From Chitinophaga filiformis (GTDB taxonomy: Bacteria; Bacteroidota; Bacteroidia; Chitinophagales; Chitinophagaceae), in the NCBI RefSeq assembly GCF_900102545.1, contig NZ_FNBN01000002.1, forward strand, positions 1,214,264 to 1,278,263: a DNA stretch of 64,000 bases, written 5' to 3'. The translations under genes were made by a program, and so were the position numbers. Below the pieces are notes generated by a model. It had not been told where the DNA came from and made no database searches. It saw only the letters and a list, made by a program, of their open reading frames with translations. This document shows positions 25,661 through 36,800 of this stretch, piece after piece; the stretch's first letter is position 1; each line of letters opens with the position of its first letter.

Positions 25661-26383
25661 ATGAAAAACGATGAAGTTCGCCAGGGAAGCGCACTTATTG
25701 AAAAAACATCCCCTGCTGAGCAACGGCTTGCGGTCGGACTGGATACCACTAACCTTGACATCTGTTATGTATCCGTTACTTATGTTGATGGAGAGACGGT
25801 CACTGTAAGTTATGCAGGCCTGCCTGGTAATCAGCCGGCCACTTACAAAAACTTTATCGCTATATGGGAGAATTCTGTGATACCCTGGACTGTTCCTCCG
25901 TTGGCATTGGTACCGATCACAACAAACTCCGAACAGGGGTCTGTTACTATTGAAGGCCTCACCATTACAAGGAACGCCTATGTAGTGGGATATGCTGTAG
26001 GACCGGATATCACCAATATCTGCTGCAGCAGCCTCATATCTGCCGGCGGTTATCTTGCTGCCCCGACACAGGTCAGCATCAGCCTGAATTATGTAGGTGT
26101 GAATTCACTCTCTATCCATTATCAGACGCTCGCAGGATACCTGCCACAACAATATAATAACTGGGTCGGCTTATGGAAAGGATATGCTTCCCCTTACAAT
26201 GCTTCCACACCGCTGGCAATGGCAACGATCAACAGTGATTCGAGCGAAGGCACTGTAAATATGACGAACGTACCACTGGAAACGAATACAAACTATACCC
26301 TTATTTATTTTATGGGAAAAGAGCGGACGATGGCGGCGGCTATACTCAACTTCAACACTTCAGAATTCCTCACAGGGATATAA
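25661..26383 (+). CDS. Small tandem Ig-like protein A of the giant-protein operon
   Basis: A 240-residue protein without a signal peptide or membrane segment. It has two similar beta-rich halves. The first (about 35-120) reads VTVSYAGLPGNQPATYKNFI, AIWENSVIPWTVPPLAL, then EQGSVTIEGLTITRNAYVVG. The second (about 140-235) reads LSIHYQTLAGYLPQQYNNWV, GLWKGYASPYNASTPLA, then SEGTVNMTNVPLETNTNYTL. The order 'Tyr-x-Asn-Trp/Phe-x-Gly/Ala-Leu/Ile-Trp ... Gly-x-Val ... Asn-x-x-Tyr' resembles SKICH-like Ig folds, but that is a pattern-level guess. It is a clear paralogue of the next gene, 42 bases downstream. Function unknown; a structural or coat role for the giant proteins that follow is conceivable. 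Confidence 0.7.
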   Translation: MKNDEVRQGSALIEKTSPAEQRLAVGLDTTNLDICYVSVTYVDGETVTVSYAGLPGNQPATYKNFIAIWENSVIPWTVPPLALVPITTNSEQGSVTIEGLTITRNAYVVGYAVGPDITNICCSSLISAGGYLAAPTQVSISLNYVGVNSLSIHYQTLAGYLPQQYNNWVGLWKGYASPYNASTPLAMATINSDSSEGTVNMTNVPLETNTNYTLIYFMGKERTMAAAILNFNTSEFLTGI

Positions 26384-26425
26384 GACTCACCTTCTTCTTT
26401 TAATTAACCAAAACACCTTCTACAC

Positions 26426-27151
26426 ATGGAAACACAAAATCTAGCGGCGCAGAAAGTACTTGTAGCCGTTCCAACTGAGAACGCACAAACTACTACACTC
26501 ACCATTTCCAGCGTATCTGCGGATGAGATTGACGTAGAATATGCCACCATGCCTGGCAATCAGCCGAACACTTATGGCAACTTCCTTGCTATCTGGCAGA
26601 ATCCTAATTCCGTTCCATGGAATACGGAGCCTCTTCAACCCATCTTCTACATACAGACCAACACTCCTTCCGGTAGTGCAGCTTTTACCGGATTGAATGT
26701 AAACAACAACGACTATATCATCGGTTATTCCACAGGCCCTATCCTCACGGCTGGCGGCAACGTTCAGAAGTATGGTAATGTATGCGCTACTGCATATATT
26801 CCCAAAGCTGGTGAAGGTGGCCAGGGCAACATCTTTACACCTGCTATCTCCGGTATCAATATTGGCGCTACTTCTGTTTCTTTCCAGTTTGATTTACCGG
26901 ATGGTATCTTACCACTCACTAATGGCGCCTGGGCCGGATTGTGGAGAGGAGCAAATCCTTCGTTCTATACCGTTGCACCACAATCTTTCATTCCGATCTC
27001 ACTCGACTACTCTTCCGGCAGAGCTGCATTCAATAATGTAAGCATAGGAAGGGGTCTCACATACACCATCGGTATTTTCATGAGCGGATACAAATCAGGC
27101 GGTGGCAGTACACAACGCACACTGGCCTGCTCTGCGAGCTTCACCAATTAA
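26426..27151 (+). CDS. Small tandem Ig-like protein B, paralogue of protein A
   Basis: 241 residues, no signal peptide. It is built like its upstream neighbour: half one has IDVEYATMPGNQPNTYGNFL, AIWQNPNSVPWNTEPLQP and GSAAFTGLNVNNNDYIIGYS; half two has VSFQFDLPDGILPLTNGAWA, GLWRGANPSFYTVAPQSF and GRAAFNNVSIGRGLTYTIGI. The first halves of A and B share GNQP-x-TY-x-NF-x-AIW, closer to each other than to their own second halves, so the tandem domain existed before the gene was duplicated. It is followed by a GC-rich hairpin and then the 1178-residue gene. Function unknown. Confidence 0.7.
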   Translation: METQNLAAQKVLVAVPTENAQTTTLTISSVSADEIDVEYATMPGNQPNTYGNFLAIWQNPNSVPWNTEPLQPIFYIQTNTPSGSAAFTGLNVNNNDYIIGYSTGPILTAGGNVQKYGNVCATAYIPKAGEGGQGNIFTPAISGINIGATSVSFQFDLPDGILPLTNGAWAGLWRGANPSFYTVAPQSFIPISLDYSSGRAAFNNVSIGRGLTYTIGIFMSGYKSGGGSTQRTLACSASFTN

Positions 27152-27164
27152 TGTCTTACTAATC

Positions 27165-27198
27165 CCGGACCCGTGCTGCTACGGCGGTGCGGGGCCGG
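27165..27198 (+). terminator. GC-rich hairpin between small and giant genes, possible attenuator
   Basis: CCGGACCCGTGC (27165-27176) pairs with GTGCGGGGCCGG (27187-27198) as RNA, counting two G-U pairs and one mismatch; a short TTT follows. The 158-base gap from 27152 to 27309 otherwise holds only a second small GC hairpin near 27240-27256. As the flanking genes look like one operon, this could be a partial terminator giving more of the small proteins than of the giant ones. Confidence 0.4.
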
Positions 27199-27309
27199 TT
27201 TCTGATCATGTCATGTGCCTGAGAGGCAGATAGATTTTTACGGGCCCGGTGCCCGGAGGATATCCCATTACCTGTTATATATCCTTCTTCACATGAAATC
27301 CCCCACGTC

Positions 27310-30300
27310 ATGGCTTTCTTCAATAAACAATCTATCGACCAGTTATATATTGCTGAAACGAATACAGGTGATGTTGGCTTCATTGCATTTGTAATACCGG
27401 CCGGCATTACGCCCGGCGTTGATACAATTGGATTGAAGGAAGCGCTGGCCAGCACTACCTATTCGGGCACCTTTGTGTTTGCAGCCTTAGCTCCTGTGAT
27501 TAACAGCACAGATAGCGCCCAGGCATTTGTTAATAGCATATATGCCGTATTGAACAGATCTGGCGCTGCACGCGCTTTCATGTGGCTACAGGATATTACC
27601 GATATTAACGCCAACACCGCTCCCCTGATGGGTATCAGCATTGATGGTACTGCTATCAACAGTGGCTTACAGGCGCCGTTAACCACCAGTCTCTCACTTA
27701 CTGTAGCCAGTGGTATGGCGCTTAGCTGGCAGGATGATACTACGCTGCTGCTCGATGGTTCCTTATACAATTATACCATCGGATTCTCTGGTCCGTCTGC
27801 CCCGCAGGCACGCATTCCCAATACCGGCACCATTGCATTCAGCGGATCGCTCAGGGGTACTATCCAATTTTTCATCAGCATACAGCGACTATCCCTATAT
27901 AACAACTTTCAATGGGGCTTCCAGTCCTTATTTCCCATACAGGAACCCAACCGTACTGCCATCTCTGAATGGCTGCCATTAGCTGATACAACAACGGGAG
28001 CGGGAGATTTCATAGGATTTAATACAAGTATTGATCCCTCGGATGTATACAACAAGGCTTACGATCCATGTAATACCGGCACCTGTACCATCAGTGGCAG
28101 TTATGCCAGCAGGCGTACCTGGTTCAACTTTTCCGGTACTAATACGGACGATAATACCACTGTACTGGCTTCCTTTTTCAGAACGGTATTCGGCGCCGCA
28201 GTCAACCTGCTGCCCGAAGTATCGGGTGCCAATATATTACCAGCCAGACTTGTATTTGCCAGCGGCGAATATACCTCGCCTGCTACCCAAAGATTTTTAG
28301 TAACTCCCGAAGGAGACTTTACTATACAGATACCTTCTGCTACCGGAGGGCCACAATACCTGATAGGCGGTTTGCAGGGCACTGAATTCTTCAGCGTTAC
28401 CCCCAAAACCGACACTACAAACGGCGATAAATTCCGCTTCCTTTCCAATCAGCCTGCTTATGCACCCAAGTTTCCGTTTGAAACAGCATCTCCGGTAAAA
28501 ACGCCGCAGGACCCTAATGCCCCATTACTGGACAATACCTACTCCTCCGCATGGGCGACACTTGTTGCCGGTCAGGGTAATACTATTTACTATATAGCAC
28601 AGCCCAAAGGATCTGCGCTGTTTGGTAGCGATGGAATCATTACACCAAAATATATCGACCTGTTTGGTCATACTGTTCCCGGCTTTACCTATGATGCAAA
28701 TGACGTTGTCACCTTCCCTATTGTGCCATATTACGGCATCACAGCGGGTGATGGCATCAACGCTTTTTCGCAGGAGCAGATCGTCACCTTCGAAGAACAG
28801 GTGCTGAGTCCTACGCGAAGAAAAAATGTAGGGCAACGCTCTACCTCCAACTCTTTGTTATCTGCCGCCAGCAGCCTGGAAAACACGACAACGCAAACAT
28901 CTACGACGCCATCAGGACTGCTGGCTACGATCACTACATCCGACTCCGGACAAATGAAATGGGACGAAGTGCTGCTGGGACAGAATACAGATGAGGGCAC
29001 ACCATATGCACTGAAATTCCTGGATCTGAAAGAGGAACTGATAGAGGCGCTGCAAACAGGCGACCTGATGCTCGTGGTGGCTAATGCAACATATCTCGGA
29101 CAGCTGAATGGCACTGACCCTAACGAGGCATCGTTCTTAAACAAAATGTCGATCGGCAACTGGGAAATGACGGCTAATGTTGGTCAGCAGAATAAGTACA
29201 ACGACTACCGGAACGTCATGATCATTAAAGCCAAGAAAGGTAAGTTATACGATCCGGCAGATGCTACCAACAGCCTGCTTGCCAATCCTTCAAAATGGAC
29301 GCAGAAAGATCTCTTTGCCTCACCAACCAATACCAGTGACGAGGGTACTATATCACCGCCTGATGATGATCAATTAGTGATATTGTCGCAATGGCTACAG
29401 AATTATTTTAAACAGGCCATCGCACAGGGCGACAATAAGTACTTTGCGAAGTTCAACACCATTGCACAGGATGAAAACTGGACGGGTATCCTGTTCCTCC
29501 GTATGGACATCAGCGACCTTCCGGATAATCTTGCTGGTATCATGGCAGGTGTAACTGATCCTGATGCCTTTAATGCACATCACCTGGCAGTGGAGATAAG
29601 TCCTGTGAAGAAAAGTGGCGCTAATGCCGCATTGGATACGCCCAGCACTATCTTTGGCCTTATCTATTATGTAGATCCTGATTTCACAGACGATGGTTCT
29701 GATACCGCTATTGCGCCTATTACTGCCACGACCTATGACTTTCGCCTGCTGACGCTGAAAGTATTATTTGAGAACACGGCTGTACAGAGTTTTGAAAGTC
29801 TTGCACAGCTTACCATTACAGAATTACTGCAGATGCCTGTGACCGGTATGGGTGTTCCTGATAATGTCTATCACAATATATTGCTGAAAGGTAGTCTGCA
29901 GATAACAGACAACCAGACCTTATATAACCTTTCCAGTTCGGGTGATAACACCTTCTACTTTGACAACAATATCATCCATAAAATACAGATCTCAAACGTT
30001 CTGCTCAGTACACTCAACACAGACAAGAACGGAAATATACAGTCGTGGTTTGGCATGAGCGGCTTCATTGATTATTACCTGATCGGTGATGAATCGACGC
30101 CGCTGTTTGATATTTTCTCCTTTGGCAATAAGCTTGATCCTGACGGCGATGGCAGGGAGCTGCTGGATGAACCTAACAAGGGACTTAAGTTCAGTAATCT
30201 CGGCATATCCATGACGTTCCCGGCGTCTGATCCTTCGTCGAAGGTAATGACGCTGGATGCCACACAGATCAGCTTTGATACCAGTCATAGTACACCGAGA

Positions 30301-30846
30301 GATACCAGCATCTACCTCAACTTTGCCCTGGATCTGCAGGGATTGGTTATCGCAGCACCACTCAGCACTTTATCTGATAAAGGCTATCTGACTGTTATAC
30401 CAGATCTGGCATTAAATGATGTAAGTGCCGACAGCTGGTATGGTTTGCGTTTCAAACTGAATATGGGTACACCGGGTGAGCTTGCGGGGAAGATAAGCCT
30501 CGATTCCTATCTGCTGGTGGCATGGTCGCCCAACAGTCAGGACGATACCTACAAAGCATCCATAGGCCTGTCATTACCGGGTGCAGGTGGTGGAGGAAAG
30601 CTTATCAGCCTGCAGAGCGTAATGAAATTATCAATAGGGCAAATACGCCTTACTTATGATACCTCTAAAACATCCTTCCTGCTCATGTTCACAGAAATTG
30701 CGTTGCAGTTCCTGGGCATGCTGAAAGTACCACCAAATGGTTCCACACTGTTCTACCTGTTTGGTAACCCCAACGCCGGCGGCAAAGCAAGTGGCCTTGG
30801 CTGGTATGCCATGTATAAAAAAGAACAGGCATCAGCAACGGTATAA
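27310..30846 (+). CDS. Large beta-rich protein of unknown function (1178 aa)
   Basis: No family recognised. The protein has no signal peptide (MAFFNKQSIDQLYIAETNTG), no transmembrane helix and no visible catalytic motif. Long runs of alternating hydrophobic and polar residues indicate mainly beta structure. A basic motif, TRRKN (R503-K505), sits in a Ser/Thr-rich linker (NSLLSAASSLENTTTQTSTT), a likely flexible hinge dividing the chain. Near residue 945 is an acidic loop, DPDGDGRELLDE, of the calcium-binding type. The C-terminal 80 residues (MKLSIGQIRLTYDTSKTSFL, ending GLGWYAMYKKE) resemble the repeated beta units in the middle of the 3977-residue protein (LNNLSLIYDFTANKVSFEVG), so the two may share a fold and assemble. 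The start at 27310 follows an A/T-rich region without a Shine-Dalgarno site, as usual here. The next gene starts 40 bases on. Confidence 0.7.
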   Translation: MAFFNKQSIDQLYIAETNTGDVGFIAFVIPAGITPGVDTIGLKEALASTTYSGTFVFAALAPVINSTDSAQAFVNSIYAVLNRSGAARAFMWLQDITDINANTAPLMGISIDGTAINSGLQAPLTTSLSLTVASGMALSWQDDTTLLLDGSLYNYTIGFSGPSAPQARIPNTGTIAFSGSLRGTIQFFISIQRLSLYNNFQWGFQSLFPIQEPNRTAISEWLPLADTTTGAGDFIGFNTSIDPSDVYNKAYDPCNTGTCTISGSYASRRTWFNFSGTNTDDNTTVLASFFRTVFGAAVNLLPEVSGANILPARLVFASGEYTSPATQRFLVTPEGDFTIQIPSATGGPQYLIGGLQGTEFFSVTPKTDTTNGDKFRFLSNQPAYAPKFPFETASPVKTPQDPNAPLLDNTYSSAWATLVAGQGNTIYYIAQPKGSALFGSDGIITPKYIDLFGHTVPGFTYDANDVVTFPIVPYYGITAGDGINAFSQEQIVTFEEQVLSPTRRKNVGQRSTSNSLLSAASSLENTTTQTSTTPSGLLATITTSDSGQMKWDEVLLGQNTDEGTPYALKFLDLKEELIEALQTGDLMLVVANATYLGQLNGTDPNEASFLNKMSIGNWEMTANVGQQNKYNDYRNVMIIKAKKGKLYDPADATNSLLANPSKWTQKDLFASPTNTSDEGTISPPDDDQLVILSQWLQNYFKQAIAQGDNKYFAKFNTIAQDENWTGILFLRMDISDLPDNLAGIMAGVTDPDAFNAHHLAVEISPVKKSGANAALDTPSTIFGLIYYVDPDFTDDGSDTAIAPITATTYDFRLLTLKVLFENTAVQSFESLAQLTITELLQMPVTGMGVPDNVYHNILLKGSLQITDNQTLYNLSSSGDNTFYFDNNIIHKIQISNVLLSTLNTDKNGNIQSWFGMSGFIDYYLIGDESTPLFDIFSFGNKLDPDGDGRELLDEPNKGLKFSNLGISMTFPASDPSSKVMTLDATQISFDTSHSTPRDTSIYLNFALDLQGLVIAAPLSTLSDKGYLTVIPDLALNDVSADSWYGLRFKLNMGTPGELAGKISLDSYLLVAWSPNSQDDTYKASIGLSLPGAGGGGKLISLQSVMKLSIGQIRLTYDTSKTSFLLMFTEIALQFLGMLKVPPNGSTLFYLFGNPNAGGKASGLGWYAMYKKEQASATV

Positions 30847-30886
30847 TAGCAGGTAACAAAAACGCTAACTTCTAATAATTAATACA

Positions 30887-33800
30887 ATGCCATCATTCCA
30901 GGATTTAGTAGCACTCTTCACACAGGGTACAGCAGTAGTGGACGAGCATTCCCAGGCTTCATATGTAAACATACTGGGTGATATCAGGGAAGAAACGGAA
31001 CTACGCTTTTATGTGGATGCTACCAGGAACTTCGGGCACCAGGCCACGACGGTCAATATTATGAAGCGTATTATTGATACTACATCGTACGCCGGCAGCA
31101 TTGTAGTATACTATGCGGGAGGAATCGATACCGCCGATAAACTGGCTATCTTATTGCCTGATCTGGATCCGTTGCATATTGAAATGGCAACAATAAGTTA
31201 TGGCACCTGTAATAACATTACGTTCAAGGCCTTCCCTGCTACTGTTACGCCAGCGCTCATTAAATTTGGTTTTACAGGCGGGGCAGACAGTACCAGCACT
31301 AATTTCGCGGAACAGCTGAACGTTCAATATTTCCTGCGCCTGGAGCCTTACCTCTGGGAAATACTCACGAACGGCGGTGTAACAAGCGCCGTACAAACAA
31401 TCGGCAGTCCCGACAAATTCAATCTTTCCGGAGCATCTCTTCATTTCAACAGTCTTGCTTATAAATTTACCCGGGAGGCTGTTGCCAGTGTATCCCCAGG
31501 GATATGGTCATGGTATATTGAACAACAGACTTTCGATCGCGACCTGGCCATCTGTACAAAAAACGTAAAATCTGTTTACGATGCCTATTCCGTTAATCCT
31601 TCAGCCATGAGCCTATGGCCGGTTTACGGGCTGCACCAGTTCAAGGAAGATGCGGGAGAGATGAGCCTTAATCTTACATTATCAGCACTCAATATTATAC
31701 AGACGGTCGACAAACCACTGGTCATCCTGCATTTCAGCGATCCGAAAAGAGCTGATATCTTCCAGTACCTTGATGCGCTTGCAACCGACATTAACAATGG
31801 TATCAAAGAGTTGACCAATCTGAAAAAGGCGATATCCGCCACTTATATTGATAACGATTTATTTAATGGGTACTCTCCTTCCAACCTGACTGCATTAATC
31901 AATAAACTCACTCAGTATGTTACGCCGGCTATCGACAACAGGTATACGCTTGCGTTGCTGAAGGGTTATACTGACGGGTATTACGTTGATATATCTGCTG
32001 ATATCTCCCGCGAACTGGCCAATGCTACCGGTAAACAGATCTTTGTGATCTCTATCGGTGCTGTGCCGATGGATGTATATAATTATTTCTATGGAAACGC
32101 TACCCTGCCCGGTATGTTTGAAGGCCAGGGAACATCCAGCCTGGTGATCAGTCTGGGTAAGCCATTTATGCAGGTGCCCAAGAAAGGTGTTAATGATGCT
32201 ACTAATTATCCCTCTACGCTTGCAGCCAGCAATTATGATACAATTGCACAAAGCTGCAAAAAATGGGTAACGACAATAAGGGATTTGAGCTTCGATGCAT
32301 ACCTCAAAAAGAAGGCGCCGCTGCTTCCTGCCGTCTACCTGGACCAACTTGGTGTTATAACAACTACTACCCTTGCGTCGACCGACTCTTCCCAGGATCT
32401 CAATCACTACTTTGCTGCGCTGGGGACCTATTACCAGGAAGATATACACGACAAACTGATGATGGGGTTAGTGGGAACAAACGCAGTGATATCCGGCAGT
32501 GATGCAAATAAAGTGTATACCGAACGCCTGGGACTTACTGCTGATGCGGAAGGATCGCTTACATTACGGCGCCGCAGTAAGCGCTTAACTTCATCAGGGA
32601 ATAATGGAGGAGCATACAGAGAAGGACAGGATATTGCAGAAGGGGAATCAGACACACTCACGTTGCAGCAGGTGTATGATCAGTTAATAGCGGCATGGTC
32701 TGATGGTAGTATTAACCTTTTGAAGGCGCTTCCCAAAACTTACTTCACCGACTTCTTTGCCAAGGTAACCGGCAATCTATTTTCTATTGCAGTGCCAAAA
32801 CAAAATATCGTTGCCGAGAAGAATGGTGACACTATTACTAAAGTGACAGTATCAGGGGCTACTACTCTATCCTTCCTTGATATTAAAATGAACATTACGC
32901 TGGTTTATACCGCCGAATCGGGGCCAGTGATAGCCCAGGTTACTGCAGCGGCAGACCAGGTATGGACTATTGACAATATCCCATGGATACTGTTCAAAAA
33001 TCCGGGCTTTACGATGAAAGTGAATGAGGGCGGTTTCCCGGTGCAGGGAGGCATACTCGGCACCATAGAAAGTTATGATACCAGCCTCGAACTCAAAATC
33101 GAATATCCGGTTGCAGAAAGCGCCTGGTTGATCTCCGCAGCGTTTGCGGGCAATTACCCCGGTATTGCCACTATCTACCAGGCAGCGGGAGGCGTCAACC
33201 TTGTACAGGTACTGCCAACACCACTCAATCAGCTGGCAGGTTTCGGACTGAAGGAAGTGCAGCTGATGTACAACTCCAGGTCCCTCAGCTTCGACTATAT
33301 GTCGTTTGAAATGACGACTAACAGCCCATGGACGATCTCCCAGAATCCACTGTTCACCATTGCTCCTACCATTGATGTCAGCATCTATAATGTTGCAGAC
33401 ATCGCCAACCGCACCACTGAATTCCTGGCCACAGGATCATTTACCATTGGTAATGGTACTATCACTATGGTGGGTGGATATCCTGATTTTTCACTGAACG
33501 GCGGCCTTACGGATGGTACTATACAACTCAGTGACCTGCTGGCACTGTTTGGCGGAGAGCTGGACCTGGCTACTTCTGTTACGGAGTTCAATTACAATTA
33601 TGCTCCCAGTCAGAAGTATTACGAGATAGATGCGCTGCTGGAACCTGACAAACCATTGAATGTGGCGGGGATATTCAGTATTGATAATCTCAGCTTTAAT
33701 GTTAAGAGCAATAATTCCACTAACACTGTGTTCCTGGGCGGCCAGATCACGGTATTGCCCAACTCCGCAAAGATCGTGATGGCGCTTAGTGGTATTTATG

Positions 33801-36800
33801 CCACCAATAAAGGCTGGACATTTGCCAGCAAACAGACATCCGGCGTGGTGAAGATCGGGGACATGCTTTCGTATTATATTGGTAATAGCTGGACACCTCC
33901 TGAACAATATAACTACGGTATCGACGGACTTTCATTCACCATCAATACGGCCACCTCCTATTGGGAATTTGGTGCAAAGACAGCTACTAAATGGAACATC
34001 GAATTCCTTGGCCTGCAGGTTGACGGCAAGGCCCAGGTAGGCTATGGTAAGAAAACAGATGACGCGACTGCAGGTAACTATGGCGCTATCTCTGCAGATA
34101 TTACCTGGAATAAGATCAACATTACTGCTTTCTATAATTTCAATCCCGACTACCAGGCATATGGTATTACCTGGGGCATACTTACCGGCGAGGTAGAAAC
34201 AAAGGATGTAGATGGAACACCTCACCAAATTGCCACATTAAAATTCAAAGACACTACGACTATAGGAAGCCTGGTTGAAACAATGGTATCCTGGGCTACC
34301 GGCTCCGCTTTTGGACTAGCTTCACCCTGGAATGTACTGAATAGCATTCCACTCAACAATCTTTCGCTGATATATGATTTTACTGCCAACAAGGTAAGCT
34401 TTGAGGTCGGCATAGGCCCAATCAATCTTGGCTTCGTTACCATCAAAGGCATTAAGGTCTCCTACAACAGTAAGGACCCTAATCCCGACAACAATGGCGT
34501 AATTGTTACACTGGATGCAACGGCTGCATGGGGCGGCGATATACCCAGCTGGAATGCCGCCAAACCAGAAACCACGCCAGCACCTCCGGGACAGGGCAAC
34601 AAGTACCTGGACCTGCGTATGCTGGCGTTAGGTCAGCATGTAACGCTCGACTGCTTTAAAACAGCGGACAATGTGCAGGCCGCGATTGCCTGTATGACTT
34701 CATTACCGGAGACCGATCCCGGGAAGATCCCTGATGTACATTTTGATGCCAATAGCTCCTGGCTGACGGGTATGGACTTTGGCCTGTTGCAGCTGGGTGG
34801 AGACAAAGCCAATGCAGTAGCACTGGCAGTAGCTACCGCTGAGGCTACACAGTATTTCATTACCATGCAGATCGTGTTTAACGATCCTTACCTCTATGCC
34901 TTACGTCTTGCATTGGAAGGCGAGCCTGCCAAGATATTCAAAGGGCTGGACTTCCAGATCATGTATAAAAAGATCAGCGACAGTGTAGGTGTGTATCAGG
35001 CAGAGATCGTATTGCCGGATGTGATGCGTAAGATCAATATGGGACAGTTTAATATTACACTGCCTGTATTCGGCATTGCGGTATTTACTAATGGCGACTT
35101 CCAGGTAGATATAGGTTTCCCCTGGAAAGAAGATTTTTCGCGTTCCTTTACTTTCCAGACGCTCATCTGGACACCGGTGGGTATCCCCATTCCTGTAATG
35201 GGATCTGCCGGCGTTTATTTCGGTAAGTTGTCAAGCGCTACGACCAACAGAGTACCTGCTGCTACGAATGGTACATTTAACCCGGTACTGGTATTCGGTT
35301 TTGGTATACAGTTCGGTTTCGGCTATTCTTTCGATGCAGGTATACTCAAGGCCGGCTTCAGTCTTACTGCGGTGGCTATACTCGAAGGGATACTGGCTAA
35401 ATGGAATCCTTACCAGATCACTGATGGCAGTGGTAACAATACACAACTGGAAACATCTTATTACTTCTGGTTCCGTGGTACGGTAGGTATCATGGGTAAG
35501 CTGTATGGCACAGTGGATTTTGCTATTGTGAAAGCAGATGTGGATGTGGCTATCAGCCTGCTGGTGCAGATCACCTTTGCTCCATACGAACCGATAGAAC
35601 TATCCCTGACTGCATCGGTAAGTGTGTCGCTCCGTATTACCATCAACCTGGGACTTTTCAAAATCAAGGTCAGCTTCAGCTTCTCAGCAAGGATCCAGGA
35701 AAGTGTTACTATCAAGGCTATTGGTGGAACAGCGCCTTGGACTACCACAGAACAGCTACAGCTGTTGAATGCCGGTGTCACTGTTTTACAAAGAAGAAGC
35801 AGAAGGCTATATTACGACCAAAAAGAACTGATGGCAGTACGCGATGCACTCAACCCGGTTTGGTCTAATTTACAAAAGGCAGCTGTTCCCGCTCCGCTTA
35901 CTGCATATGCAGGTCTTGGTCTTACCATAGCGGGAGACAATGCCAGCACTGTATCTCAGCAACTGGCATGTTATATCGCCATGCTCTTTATTCAATCTGT
36001 GCCACCACCGCAGGACGATAAGGATAATGGTAAGCTCAAGGCATATGGTGCCGGTAACGATACCTCTTTTGAGTTGTTAGGCAAACAGGTATTCCGCTGG
36101 GCCATTGCCGCTATACAATCAGGACCAGTTACCAGTGAGCAGGTAGATGCTGCTATTGTAACCGATCTGCAGCTTGCAGCGCTGCTGGATTATCTAAGCG
36201 ATACTGCCAACCCTACACCGATCACTCCTGATGATGTTAGTGCGTTCATGAGTAATCAGTTTACACTGACGGTAAGCGCACCTGACTCCGGAGAAACAGA
36301 TGCTACTTATTTCCCTGTTCCACCGCAGATGTTGCTGACACTACCGGATTATGGTACAAACTATAAGGGCATTTCATATGACTTCGGCGCGTATAACAGT
36401 ACTTCTACTTCTTACACAGAATACCTGAGACAATACTTTAATGAACTGGCGGTGCAGGTAGAAAAAGAAGAAGATGCAGGCAACCTGAAAGCGTTGATCA
36501 TGGATGATGCCGGAGGGTTGTCTATGGCCAGCTTCATCTATAGTGATTACTTCCTGCTGATCTGCCGGCAAATGCTGCAATCGGCGAGAGAGTCACTCAA
36601 GGACTTTAAATATTACCTGCAGGACAATCAGACTGTCAATGATATTGTTAATTGGGTCAATCAAAAAGCAGGCATAGACCTGTATACGGTAGAAGCCTTG
36701 TTTACAGACAACGTTTCGGCACCGCTGAATGCAGATAAAAAGCTGCGCATAAGCGGTAGCACTTATATCGTACAGGCAACGGATACATTTGACAGTATCG

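Noticed and set aside
31895-32449. A 184-codon open frame antisense to the giant gene
   Set aside because: It lies wholly inside a long gene with consistent protein character on the other strand; composition is that of a shadow frame.
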